From positions 48,786-112,785 of the forward strand of contig NZ_GG700642.1 of the NCBI RefSeq assembly GCF_000159995.1: 64,000 nucleotides of DNA, written 5' to 3'. The position numbers were made by a program, and so were the translations under genes. This DNA is from Alloprevotella tannerae ATCC 51259. GTDB lineage: Bacteria > Bacteroidota > Bacteroidia > Bacteroidales > Bacteroidaceae. Positions 9,264 through 18,169 of the stretch are shown piece after piece (the first letter of the stretch is position 1; each line of letters opens with the position of its first letter). Under the pieces are notes generated by a model. It saw nothing but the letters and a program-made list of their open reading frames with translations, searched no databases and had not been told where the DNA came from.

Positions 9264-10069
9264 TGCCATCAAAGATTTTAGAAGTCTTAATCTGTACGAT
9301 AGATCATCGTATTGAGCATGCGTTGCGCGTACTCTTAGAACCACAGCCACATATTCGATACCTGATCGCTTGGCAGCAAACATCAGAGGCAGTGCTCTCG
9401 GAGTTCGCGCTTCCAGAGAGAGAAGACCTTCGCATTATAAAAAGCTGCGGGAAAGGCTTAGCCAAAAATAGAAATGTGGCGCTGCGCAATGCATCGGGAG
9501 ATATTCTGCTAATTGCTGATGATGACAATCGCTACACGATCGATTACTTGAACCAGATTTTAAAAGCCTTCGAACGCTTCTCGACAGCCGACATCATTAC
9601 CTTTCAGGCGATAGATATGGACAATCGCCCGCTCAAGCGCTATCCGCCAACTTCGTTCTTTTATCATAATCGCCCAAAAGGTTTTTACATAAGTTCGGTT
9701 GAAATCGCCTTGAAGAAAGAAGCAGAGTTACCATTCTTTGATGAGCGCTTTGGTTTAGGAGCCGATTTTTTAAGTTGTGGGGAGGAAGAGAAATTTATTG
9801 AAGATGCGGCTAAAGCCGGGCTGGAGATAATCTATGTTCCCTGTGTCATTGTAAAAACACCTGCGGAGACATCTGGCTCAAAATTTCACGAGGAAGTCGG
9901 CATCAGAAGATCTAAAGGAGCTATTCTTTATTGCATTCACGGATCTATGGGCGCTTATTTACGTAGTTTCAAATACATTCTGTCTCTACGTCGACTCCCT
10001 TTAAAGCAACGCTACTCTTTTCTGAAAGATATGCTTACCGGTATTCATTATGTCAAAGCGACTTCCTAA
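9263..10069 (+). CDS. Glycosyltransferase, GT-A fold (tandem copy 2)
   Basis: 268 residues, homologous along its whole length to the preceding gene. Shared blocks are GKGLAKNRNVALRNASGDIL, ADDDN, LKRYP, ISSVEIALKKE, FDERFGLGADFLSCGEEE and EDAAKAGL. The start at 9263 is chosen because it makes a TAATG overlap with the upstream stop and gives the same length as the paralogue; an open frame extends further upstream but lies inside copy 1. The first 40 residues and the C-terminal region (after about residue 200) have diverged most, which suggests different acceptors. It overlaps the next gene by 20 bp. Confidence 0.78.
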   Translation: MPSKILEVLICTIDHRIEHALRVLLEPQPHIRYLIAWQQTSEAVLSEFALPEREDLRIIKSCGKGLAKNRNVALRNASGDILLIADDDNRYTIDYLNQILKAFERFSTADIITFQAIDMDNRPLKRYPPTSFFYHNRPKGFYISSVEIALKKEAELPFFDERFGLGADFLSCGEEEKFIEDAAKAGLEIIYVPCVIVKTPAETSGSKFHEEVGIRRSKGAILYCIHGSMGAYLRSFKYILSLRRLPLKQRYSFLKDMLTGIHYVKATS

Positions 10070-10943
10070 CCATCCTCTCATTTCGATAATCGTTCCCTTT
10101 CATAACAGGGCTGCTTACTTACGAAGGACGCTTCTTTCTATATTTAAGCAGGTCTATAATCCGGTAGAGCTTATTTTAATCGACAACAACTCTACCGATG
10201 ATTCTATGTCTGTCTGCGAATCTTTGATTAGCGTTGCTCCCTTTCCTATCCAAATAACTAAAGCTTCCAAACAAGGTGCTTCGGCAGCAAGGAATGAAGG
10301 GGTAAGGTTAGCACAAGGCGAGTATTTATTCTTCTTCGATTCGGACGATGAGATGAGCGAAGACTTCCTTTCTGATGCGCTTCCATTCTTAGAAGATAAT
10401 GATATTGTCTCGGCGCCAACAAAGATGATTTTTGCAAATGGGGCTGCGCGCTGCAGAAAGATTTATCCAAACGCTTCGGTAACTGATCAAATCCTAACCG
10501 GAATGCTTTCGACACAAGGTATGATCATTCGAAAGGCGTTCTTTGTCGACTCCGGAAGCTGGAATGAAGACTTACCTAAATGGAATGATTGGGAATTAGG
10601 CGTTCGCCTACTGCTTCATCGCCCTCGCATTCATTGGTTGTCCAAGTCTTACCACAAGATATATCAGCACGAAGATAGTTTGACCGGTCCTTCACTCGCA
10701 AAGACTATCCGGCAAATTATGCCGGCCATAAACGCGGTAAGCCAACTGCCATTATCACCGAAAGAGCAGCAAGCCTTAGAAGCGCGAAAAGTAATCTTGG
10801 CTGCCGAACTCGCCAGAGAAGGGAAGCAAGACGACGCTATACAATTATATAAGGGGCAACTGAAATGGTTGTATCTGTATACAAAGTCAATACATAAAGG
10901 CGCCTGGTGGCTCTACCGCTCTTTCCACAAGCTATTTCATTGA
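10050..10943 (+). CDS. Family 2 glycosyltransferase
   Basis: A 297-residue GT2 enzyme with the standard N-terminus PLISIIVPFHNRAAYLRRTLLSI, the nucleotide-binding LILIDNNSTDDS, GASAARNEGVRLAQGEY and the DSDD metal motif at about residues 97-100 (FFFDSDDEMSEDF). Further on, WNEDLPKWNDWELGVRLLL is the usual ED-containing acceptor region. The C-terminal 80 residues are basic and helical without a clear transmembrane segment. It is the last enzyme of the glycan operon and starts within the preceding gene. Donor sugar unknown. Confidence 0.85.
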   Translation: MSKRLPNHPLISIIVPFHNRAAYLRRTLLSIFKQVYNPVELILIDNNSTDDSMSVCESLISVAPFPIQITKASKQGASAARNEGVRLAQGEYLFFFDSDDEMSEDFLSDALPFLEDNDIVSAPTKMIFANGAARCRKIYPNASVTDQILTGMLSTQGMIIRKAFFVDSGSWNEDLPKWNDWELGVRLLLHRPRIHWLSKSYHKIYQHEDSLTGPSLAKTIRQIMPAINAVSQLPLSPKEQQALEARKVILAAELAREGKQDDAIQLYKGQLKWLYLYTKSIHKGAWWLYRSFHKLFH

Positions 10944-10979
10944 TCAGTTCTCCTCCACTCCAATCAAAATACACTCAGA

Positions 10980-13900
10980 ATGAATAGCTGTGAACCATTA
11001 GACGAACTCAACATTTTAAGGACGGTAGAAGATCCCAGAGAGTTTCATATCGGCTTGCGTCATTTGCTTAGAGACATTTTAGAGAAGGCATTGGAGGCAT
11101 CCGACTTAAAGTTTTCAGGCCCCTATCCCCAGCTACATTATTTATATATCAAGCGAAAAATAAGTAAGGAGACCTTTTTGTTAGCCAATGCCTTTAGAGC
11201 AAGAGCAGAGCAGTTGGCTTTACCGGAATTAAAGCAAAAAAGAGAGGAGTCGATCGCTGCTATTGCCTTTCTTATCGAAGAACTTTTTACAGTCAAAATC
11301 CCGGATTGTTGGGGTATAGCCCCGAAGACCACTTTCTTATTACAGCAGGAGCGCAGGGAGATTAAGCAAACTTACGTGCGGGCCTTTGTTTTAGATTGGA
11401 ATGAAGCAACGATACAAGTCCACCTCAAATCATACGGTGATAAGGTCTTTAAACTGGCTTATCAAGGTGACGATAATAATGGAGATTGGGCGTATTTAGA
11501 ACAACTCTTGTTCCCAAATGCCCAATTAAACCTCATCCATCCACAATTTAATGGTGAGCATATCACTTGCGAACTCGTTATATTAGAGCCGGATTGCCTA
11601 TTAAATATCTCTGCCGTGGCTGCTTGCATAAGCACCTATTCGCCCTTACAATACCTTTTATCCAAGTTTGAGCCTTCGATAAGCCATAAATCTTACATCT
11701 TATTAGGTAATTTCGCGGGCCAATTGCTTGATGAGGCCCTCAATCAAGCGGAAAAGACAGATTATACCAATAGTGCGCTAAATTTCTTCCGAAAAAACGC
11801 CTTAAGTCTCTTGGCTGCTGAAGACTTAAGCACCTTCCATAAAGAGGCTAAACAGCAAAAGGCGAATATCGACAAAGCTATTCAAGCGATAAAGAAAGAT
11901 GACCCGTTCGCTCGCACGGATCAGGCGATACTGGAGCCCTCTTTCTTTTGCGAAATGTTAGGCTTACAAGGGCGTATGGACTTATTGCAGGAGGATTTTC
12001 GACTGCTTATCGAGCAAAAAGCCGGTAAGTGGGACGAATGGAGACAAACTCACCAAGAGGCTCATTACGTACAAATGCTGCTTTATTTGGCTTTGCTTCA
12101 CTTCAACTTCAATATTAAAAACGCGGACGTCTCTTGTTATCTACTCTATTCTAAATATTCTGAGGGCCTACGTCGTGAAGGTCCGGCACCGCGTTTGTTA
12201 GAAAGAGCTATCAAGTTGCGCAATCAAATCGTCGCCAACGAATATCTTTTTTCGCAAGAAAGAGGTCGCACGATGATTGAGCAACTTCAGGTCGAACAAC
12301 TCCGAGAAAAAGTAGGTATCAACGAAAAATTCTGGCAAAACTACTTGGCACCGGGCTTTCAAACTACACTGCAAACGATCCAAAACGCGCCAACACTTGC
12401 GAAAGACTACTTCTTCCGCTTCTTCCGTTTCATAGAGCGCGAACAATTGCTCTCTCATCTGGGTTCTTCGGCGCAGGCGGGAGATGGCTTCTCTTCTTTA
12501 TGGAATGCTACACTTGAAGAGAAGAGGGAAAATGGCAATATCTTGGAGCAGTTGAAGCTGGAAGGTGGTCATAAGTTTACGCCCAAGAAAGGCTTTGATC
12601 AACTGAGCTTATCTGTTACTGCGGTGAACGACAATTATCTTCCCAATTTCAGAAAGGGAGACAAGGTTGTAGTCTATAAGTATAAACGAGAAACTACGCC
12701 CGACGTAAGAAAGACGATTGTCATACGCGCTACCATAGAAGAAATTACGGATACGAAGATTACGCTGAGGCTAAATGCGCCGCAGAAGAATCAATCCGTA
12801 TTTTCCACACCCAAAGGTTACGCTTGGGCGATTGAACATGATCTTACTGATACCTCGCGCTCGCTATATCAAGGCTTATTCTCCTTTCTTCAAATGCCCA
12901 GCTCTCGCAGAGATGTCCTGCTTCTACAGCAAAAGCCGGCTGTGCGCACTTACCAACGCAAGGGTGAATACGGGTCCTTTAATGAGTTGGTCGAGCGAGC
13001 CTTGTCTGCAGAAGATTTCTTCTTGATTGTGGGCCCTCCGGGTACGGGAAAAACCTCCTTCGGACTGATGAATATATTGCAAGAGGAGCTTTTGGATCCC
13101 TCTGCACTTGTTCTTTTGACAGCTTATACTAATCGGGCAGTAGATGAGATCTGCAGTAAATTAGTGAAAGCCAACTTAGATTTTGTCCGAATCGGAAAGT
13201 CCATCACCTGCGAACCTGCTTATCGCCCTTATCTATTAGAGGAACAATTGCAGGCGGCAAACAATCTTACGGATGTCTCTACGATCATCGGGCGTCATCG
13301 CATATTTGTTGGCACCACCTCTACCCTAATTGCCAACAACCAACTATTCTTGCTCCGCAGCTTTTCGCTTGCGATCGTCGACGAGGCTTCGCAATTCTTG
13401 GAGCCTCAATTGCTCCCCTTGTTAGCTGCTCAAACACGCCAAGGCCAATGGGGCATCCGTCGATTCATATTTATCGGCGACCATAAACAACTACCGGCCA
13501 TCGTTAAGCAAACAGAGCGGCAATCAGCTGTCTATGAGCAATCTTTAAGATCCATCGGTCTGAAAGATTGTCGCGATTCGCTCTTCTCTCGCCTTTATCG
13601 AGCGTATGAAACTGACCCTAATCTCGTTTTCCATCTCAAAAAGCAGGGGCGTATGCATCCGGCCATAGCCGACTTCCCCGGCAGCTTCTTTTATGCCAAT
13701 CTGCTTTCACCCATCCCCTGCCCTCATCAGGAGCAAAGCCTCCCTTATTGCGTTTATGAAGATCCATTAGAGACCATCATAGCCCAACATCGGGTCGCCT
13801 TTTTTACCGCTTCGCCTAAAGCACAAAGCGTTTCGGAAAAAACAAATCAGACGGAGGCTTCGTTTATCATACACTTGGTAAAAACGATTAAGCAGTTATA

Positions 13901-14279
13901 TCATAAAAACAACTTGCCTTTCAGCAAGGATACGATAGGAATCATCGTCCCTTATCGCAATCAGATTGCTTTAATTAAGGCGCAACTGGAAGATGATCAT
14001 ACGGTCGACACGGTAGAGCGTTATCAGGGTAGCGAACGCCCCATTATTATCTACGGATTTACGGTACACCGCCAAGCGCAACTAAACTTTCTGACCGCAA
14101 ATCGGTTTGAAGAAAACGGAGCTTTGATAGATCGAAAGCTCAACGTGGCTTTGACGCGGGCTAAAGAGCAACTTTTCCTTGTGGGCAATCCACAACTCTT
14201 AGAGCGAGATAAAGTTTTCCGCCAATTACTAACCTTTTGCAAAGATAAGGAGGCTTATTTTTCTGCTGACAACTCTTGA
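10980..14279 (+). CDS. Dna2-like nuclease-helicase (PD-(D/E)XK plus SF1B helicase)
   Basis: A 1099-residue DNA-processing enzyme. Around residues 325-350, LQGRMDLLQ followed by LIEQKAGK gives the GxxD...ExK pattern of Cas4/Dna2-type PD-(D/E)XK nucleases. The C-terminal third is a superfamily 1B (Dna2/Nam7/Upf1) helicase: Walker A GPPGTGKTS about 684-692, DEAS near 800, GDHKQLPA near 833, KQGRMHPAIADFP near 890, VERYQGSERPIIIYGFT near 1010 and NVALTRAKEQLFLVG near 1055. No cysteine cluster typical of Fe-S Dna2/Cas4 is obvious around the nuclease core. It follows the glycan operon by 36 bp but has an unrelated function, so it may only share transcription. Its 3' end overlaps the convergent tcdA by 25 bp. 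Role in repair or defence is unknown. Confidence 0.85.
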   Translation: MNSCEPLDELNILRTVEDPREFHIGLRHLLRDILEKALEASDLKFSGPYPQLHYLYIKRKISKETFLLANAFRARAEQLALPELKQKREESIAAIAFLIEELFTVKIPDCWGIAPKTTFLLQQERREIKQTYVRAFVLDWNEATIQVHLKSYGDKVFKLAYQGDDNNGDWAYLEQLLFPNAQLNLIHPQFNGEHITCELVILEPDCLLNISAVAACISTYSPLQYLLSKFEPSISHKSYILLGNFAGQLLDEALNQAEKTDYTNSALNFFRKNALSLLAAEDLSTFHKEAKQQKANIDKAIQAIKKDDPFARTDQAILEPSFFCEMLGLQGRMDLLQEDFRLLIEQKAGKWDEWRQTHQEAHYVQMLLYLALLHFNFNIKNADVSCYLLYSKYSEGLRREGPAPRLLERAIKLRNQIVANEYLFSQERGRTMIEQLQVEQLREKVGINEKFWQNYLAPGFQTTLQTIQNAPTLAKDYFFRFFRFIEREQLLSHLGSSAQAGDGFSSLWNATLEEKRENGNILEQLKLEGGHKFTPKKGFDQLSLSVTAVNDNYLPNFRKGDKVVVYKYKRETTPDVRKTIVIRATIEEITDTKITLRLNAPQKNQSVFSTPKGYAWAIEHDLTDTSRSLYQGLFSFLQMPSSRRDVLLLQQKPAVRTYQRKGEYGSFNELVERALSAEDFFLIVGPPGTGKTSFGLMNILQEELLDPSALVLLTAYTNRAVDEICSKLVKANLDFVRIGKSITCEPAYRPYLLEEQLQAANNLTDVSTIIGRHRIFVGTTSTLIANNQLFLLRSFSLAIVDEASQFLEPQLLPLLAAQTRQGQWGIRRFIFIGDHKQLPAIVKQTERQSAVYEQSLRSIGLKDCRDSLFSRLYRAYETDPNLVFHLKKQGRMHPAIADFPGSFFYANLLSPIPCPHQEQSLPYCVYEDPLETIIAQHRVAFFTASPKAQSVSEKTNQTEASFIIHLVKTIKQLYHKNNLPFSKDTIGIIVPYRNQIALIKAQLEDDHTVDTVERYQGSERPIIIYGFTVHRQAQLNFLTANRFEENGALIDRKLNVALTRAKEQLFLVGNPQLLERDKVFRQLLTFCKDKEAYFSADNS

Positions 14280-14986
14280 CGCAGGCGCTCAATCACCAAA
14301 TAGGCTATTCTTAGTCCGAAGCCGGCTGTAATATGTATCAATGAGCCGTTCGTACGTTCCTCATTGAGTAGCCCTTCTTTGTTTTCCAAAACCTCATCGC
14401 TAAAGACGCAAGGAAACTTCACAGCGGGGAAATCTTTTTCATGGCGAAATTTTCTACGCAAAGCTGCAGCCAGTGGGCAACCAAACACTTTCCAAAATTC
14501 GGCCACTTTGATTTTACCGGGATCCAACTTTCTGGCTGCGCCCATTGACGAGATAAAATAGGCCTTCGAGCGGCTGGCTTGCAAGATCAGTTCAGCTTTA
14601 TCCGACAAACTATCAATAGCATCTACAACGAAGTCATATTGATTCAAGTCAAACAAATGAGCGTTCGCCTTCGAGTAGGTTTCGCAAAAGGTTTCGATGT
14701 GCGCCGCAGGATTGATCTCCAACAAGCGCTCCTTTAAGACGTCTACTTTGTTACGTCCCACAGTAATTGACGTAGCCATAGCCTGTCTATTTATATTGGA
14801 ATGGTTAATACGGTCAAAATCAACCAAGGTAATGTGGCTTAGGCCCGTGCGAACAAGACTTTCTACGCACCAGCTCCCCACTCCGCCTATCCCAAAAACG
14901 ATCAAGCGTTTTTGGGATAGCAACTGCATAAAATCACGCCCCAGCAGCAACCTGCTACGCAAAAATATATCTTGATGAGTCTCCAT
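14255..14986 (-). CDS. tcdA: tRNA threonylcarbamoyladenosine dehydratase (TcdA/CsdL)
   Basis: E1/ThiF-like ATP-dependent enzyme that dehydrates t6A37 in tRNA to the cyclic form ct6A. The 243-residue product starts METHQDIFLRSRLLLG. It shows the nucleotide-binding LIVFGIGGVGSWCVESLVR, the DFDRINHSNINRQ segment, VVDAIDSLSDK and SSMGAARKLDP, all hallmarks of the family. An open frame extends 26 codons upstream, but the ATG at 14986 is preferred because the -7 element lies at 14996-15003, leaving almost no leader. Its end overlaps the convergent helicase gene. Confidence 0.9.
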   Translation of the reverse strand: METHQDIFLRSRLLLGRDFMQLLSQKRLIVFGIGGVGSWCVESLVRTGLSHITLVDFDRINHSNINRQAMATSITVGRNKVDVLKERLLEINPAAHIETFCETYSKANAHLFDLNQYDFVVDAIDSLSDKAELILQASRSKAYFISSMGAARKLDPGKIKVAEFWKVFGCPLAAALRRKFRHEKDFPAVKFPCVFSDEVLENKEGLLNEERTNGSLIHITAGFGLRIAYLVIERLRQELSAEK

Positions 14987-14995
14987 AACAAGCCG

Positions 14996-15003
14996 CAAAA
15001 TTA
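14996..15003 (-). promoter_or_regulatory. tcdA -7 element
   Basis: Reads TAATTTTG on the minus strand, nine bases before the tcdA ATG. It implies a leaderless or very short 5' UTR and excludes upstream start codons. Confidence 0.6.
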
Positions 15004-15274
15004 ATCGCCTAACGCGCTTTTTCCAAACATTCTTTCCCATAATCTTCCCAACAATAATGTACAACGCACTTCATCACGTGCAAATAGGCAAAATAAGCGC
15101 TTTATTCAGAACCGGTAATCCCTGCGCTCATTACCTAAGTAACCTACAAATCATTCAGAGCGAAAGAATAAGAATCGCTGCACGCTCAAATGTACTCCTC
15201 ATCATGTTTTTTCTTAACAGAAATCAACTGATTTTCCCCTCGTCAAATCTGCCAAGCAAGATCTTTTGTCTACA

Positions 15275-15372
15275 ACCCCTATCGTTTGCTGCCGGCAAAC
15301 GATAGTTTGGTCGCAGCAAACAATGATTTGCTCACAGCAAACGATAGTTTGCCGCCACCAAACAATGAAGAC
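15275..15372. repeat. 21-bp palindromic array, CAAAC-N4-GTTTG type (array H)
   Basis: Fourteen-base boxes start at 15275 (left arm degenerate), 15296, 15317, 15338 and 15359 (right arm degenerate), all 21 bp apart. Arms are CAAAC and GTTTG; centres alternate GATA and AATG after a first TATC. Linkers are 7 bp (e.g. GTCGCAG, CTCACAG). It lies between divergent tcdA and the ECF sigma gene, within 15004-15504, where I see no other feature. Confidence 0.85.
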
Positions 15373-15504
15373 GTTTGATGATAGAAGGTCATCATAGGAA
15401 AAGAAAAGCGTTGTTTTCAGGTCTTCTATGAGGCATTCTGCCACTTACTGACTTCCGCAACGTTAAAAGCTTCCATTTATTTTGTCATATAAAATGAGAA
15501 TTTA

Positions 15505-15512
15505 TATCTTTG
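15505..15512 (+). promoter_or_regulatory. -7 element of the ECF sigma gene
   Basis: TATCTTTG, an exact TAnnTTTG match, about 67 bp before the ATG at 15579. Confidence 0.6.
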
Positions 15513-15578
15513 CCGCGTAAACCAATTAAAAGAAAGCGCCTATTGAAGTAACATTACACAAACCAACAGTATTAAGTA

Positions 15579-16172
15579 ATGATACAACTACGCTCCTACG
15601 CGGACGATGAACTCATAAAATTATATGAGGCCGGCGAGGATGAAGCTTTCGATGTCTTATTGGCACGCTACAAAGACAGGCTTTACACGTACATTCTATT
15701 TATCGTCAAAAATTCAGACATCGCGGACGATCTCTTTCAAGAAACGTTCGTCAGAGTAATTATGACGATCCGTCAACACAGATATAAAGCTACAGGAAAG
15801 TTTTATGCTTGGCTGACGCGCATAGCTCATAATTTGATTATCGACCAGTTTCGCACCGAACGCAGCGAAGGGCTCGTTTATGATGAAGAACAAAGTAACA
15901 ATATCTTCAACAACGCACACCTTTCTGACGCTTCCATTGAGCACCAATTGGCCAATGAGCAGACGTTTACAGACGTTTGCCGCTTAATGAATCATCTACC
16001 CGACACGCAACGGGAGGTTGTGTATATGCGTTACTATCAAAACCTTTCCTTCAAGGAAATTGCGGATCAAATTGGCGTAAGTATTAACACGGCCTTGGGA
16101 CGTATGCGCTATGCTGTCTTGAATATGCGAAAGATGGCCAAGGATTATGATATAAATTTGTCGATTTCCTAA
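15579..16172 (+). CDS. ECF-type RNA polymerase sigma factor
   Basis: A 197-residue sigma-70 family factor of the extracytoplasmic-function class. Region 2 covers about residues 20-95: AFDVLLARYKDRLYTYILFIVKNSDIADDLFQETFVRV, then FYAWLTRIAHNLIIDQFRTER, the promoter-melting and -10 recognition part. Region 4 lies at about 130-180, with LPDTQREVVYMRYYQNLSFKEIADQIGVSINTALGRMRYAVLNMRK as helix-turn-helix. No anti-sigma gene is adjacent: the next gene is a rhodanese on the same strand. It may therefore be one of the stand-alone Bacteroidetes ECF factors controlled by other means. Target genes unknown. Confidence 0.92.
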   Translation: MIQLRSYADDELIKLYEAGEDEAFDVLLARYKDRLYTYILFIVKNSDIADDLFQETFVRVIMTIRQHRYKATGKFYAWLTRIAHNLIIDQFRTERSEGLVYDEEQSNNIFNNAHLSDASIEHQLANEQTFTDVCRLMNHLPDTQREVVYMRYYQNLSFKEIADQIGVSINTALGRMRYAVLNMRKMAKDYDINLSIS

Positions 16173-16307
16173 GCGGAAACCAAGTTATAATCGCCCCTCA
16201 TATATAATATTGTAGGCTCAACAACGCAGGTAAGCAAGCCTAACCGGCACTGCGTAATGTGTAATGTAAAAACGGCGTCGACGCAAATACGCTCAACAAT
16301 TGTCCTT

Positions 16308-16694
16308 ATGAAGAAATTGCTTTTCTCAATCTTAGCCGCCTTAGGCCTTTTCGCAAACGCCCAATCACAAAGCGAAGTGGAAGTCTTAGAATCACAAGCG
16401 TTTATCGAACGCGTTAAAGCTGATACGAGCGCTATTATTTTAGACGTTCGCCAACCGGAAGAATTTGCCGAAGGCCATTTGGCGCAAGCGATCAATTTGG
16501 ATTGGTTGAATCAAACAGTTTTCATAAATGGCTTAGCCAAACTCAATAAGCAAAAGACCTATTACATCTACTGTCGGAGCGGACGTCGAAGTCAGGCGGC
16601 TGCCGGCAAACTCAAAGCTGAAGGCTTTCAAGTGGTAGACTTGAAAGGTGGCTATCTGCATTGGGTAGAATTAGGATTACCCGTAGTAAAATAA
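16308..16694 (+). CDS. Exported rhodanese-domain protein
   Basis: A 128-residue single-domain rhodanese with an N-terminal signal peptide (MKKLLFSILAALGLFANAQS, cleavage likely after NAQ or QS). The domain has ILDVRQPEEFAEGHLAQAINLDW and the active-site loop YCRSGRRS with Cys89, which would carry a persulfide. It ends GYLHWVELGLPVVK as in typical rhodaneses. Such proteins act in sulfur transfer or redox stress in the periplasm; the substrate here is unknown. The ATG at 16308 is chosen because it begins the signal peptide; the open frame extends 17 codons further up. It stands alone after the sigma gene. Confidence 0.88.
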   Translation: MKKLLFSILAALGLFANAQSQSEVEVLESQAFIERVKADTSAIILDVRQPEEFAEGHLAQAINLDWLNQTVFINGLAKLNKQKTYYIYCRSGRRSQAAAGKLKAEGFQVVDLKGGYLHWVELGLPVVK

Positions 16695-16752
16695 AGCACA
16701 TCGAGCCCGCATGCATTATCTATTACAGTCTAAATCAATCTGCGAAAGTCGT

Positions 16753-18060
16753 TTATAGACTTTCAATCAATAACCACACATTCAAAATCGTCACAATCAC
16801 AGCCAAGGAATAGAGGAACACTGTATTCCAAGGCTTATTGGCGTATTTTCCCATCACACGCTTTGAAGAAGTCAGGCTAACCTGAAGAAAGACCGTGAAA
16901 GGGAGCTGTACGCTTAATATCATTTGGGAAATAAGTAACCCTTGAAAGGGATTTCCTATAAAATAGATCATTACGAGGGCGGCTACAAGCGAAATAAGGA
17001 TGCCATACATTGAGTACTTGGAAGTAGAATCATAGGCTTCGCCAAACAATCCTGAGAAAATACTGCCCGCAGCCATACCGCTCGTAATCGTACTTGCGAT
17101 GCCGGCCAGCAAGAGTGCGATGGCAAAGATGGTAGCCGCGTTTGAACCCAACAATGGATGCAATAAGGCCTGCGCTTGCGAGAGTTCCTCGACGATCGTC
17201 CCATTATTGAAAAACGTTGTCGCAGCCAAAAGAATCATAGCGCTATTGATCGCCCACCCGATTACCATAGAAAATAATGTATCGAAGAACTCGTATTTCA
17301 AAGCCTTCTTAATGCGCGCCTCGCCTTTGAGATGGATCGCACGACTTTGAATTACCTCTGAATGCAAAAAGAGATTGTGCGGCATAACTACGGCTCCCAG
17401 CACACTCATGATAATTAAAAGCGAGCCCTGCGGCACAGAAGGAACTGTCCAGCCAACGATAGCTGCCGGCCAATCTATCTTTACCAAAAACAATTCATAG
17501 ATAAACGACAAACCAATGATCGATACGAAAGTAATAATCACACGTTCTACACGCCGATAGGAGTTTGTAAACAGCATAATGACCACGGCTACGGTCACCA
17601 TAAGAGATCCTATAATAATCGGAATGCCAAAAAGCATCTGTAAGGCTATCGCGCTGCCCAGAATCTCAGCCAAAGAAGTCGAAATGCTGGCTAAAATAGC
17701 ACTCATTATTATAGGTCTGCCGATCCATTTTGGGGCATATTTTTCAGCAGATTCGCTTAAGCACAATCCGGTTACGATCCCCAAGTGCGCCACATTGTGC
17801 TGCAAGGCGATCAACATTATTGTAGAGAGCGTAACGACCCACAATAAAGAATAGCCGAAGGAAGATCCGGCCGCGAAATTGCTCGCCCAGTTGCCGGGAT
17901 CAATAAATCCTACTGTAACCAACAAACCCGGGCCGATATAGCGAAAGATATCCAAGCCACCCCACGATTCTTTTTTTCGTGGCGGTTGAGATGATGATTC
18001 TGCCGGTGAATTTTGTGAAGCGGCTGATTGCTTTTGCTGCTGCGTTTTATCTGTTTGCAT
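16753..18060 (-). CDS. Nramp-family divalent metal (Mn2+/Fe2+) transporter
   Basis: Proton-coupled metal importer of the inner membrane, 435 residues. After a hydrophilic Gln/Ser-rich N-tail (1-35), TM1 carries the metal-binding DPGN (54-57, GFIDPGNWASN) and TM6 the MPHN motif (VVMPHNLFLHSEV). About eleven hydrophobic segments are evident. DPGN and MPHN are the metal-coordinating signatures of MntH/Nramp. The start at 18060 is preferred over one 18 codons upstream because the -7 element at 18085-18092 gives a leader of about 20 nt and the upstream start would precede transcription. Manganese or iron preference cannot be decided from sequence. Confidence 0.92.
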   Translation of the reverse strand: MQTDKTQQQKQSAASQNSPAESSSQPPRKKESWGGLDIFRYIGPGLLVTVGFIDPGNWASNFAAGSSFGYSLLWVVTLSTIMLIALQHNVAHLGIVTGLCLSESAEKYAPKWIGRPIIMSAILASISTSLAEILGSAIALQMLFGIPIIIGSLMVTVAVVIMLFTNSYRRVERVIITFVSIIGLSFIYELFLVKIDWPAAIVGWTVPSVPQGSLLIIMSVLGAVVMPHNLFLHSEVIQSRAIHLKGEARIKKALKYEFFDTLFSMVIGWAINSAMILLAATTFFNNGTIVEELSQAQALLHPLLGSNAATIFAIALLLAGIASTITSGMAAGSIFSGLFGEAYDSTSKYSMYGILISLVAALVMIYFIGNPFQGLLISQMILSVQLPFTVFLQVSLTSSKRVMGKYANKPWNTVFLYSLAVIVTILNVWLLIESL

Positions 18061-18084
18061 TTTCCTATCTCTGAATAAGCCGTC

Positions 18085-18092
18085 CAAATATA
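18085..18092 (-). promoter_or_regulatory. Nramp gene -7 element
   Basis: Reads TATATTTG on the minus strand, matching TAnnTTTG, 24 bp before the start codon. Confidence 0.6.
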
Positions 18093-18169
18093 CAAATAAG
18101 CGACAACGGAGCAATGGATTTCCGCTATCACTTATTCGTTATTGTCTATGTAAGTCTAAACCGGAGCGA

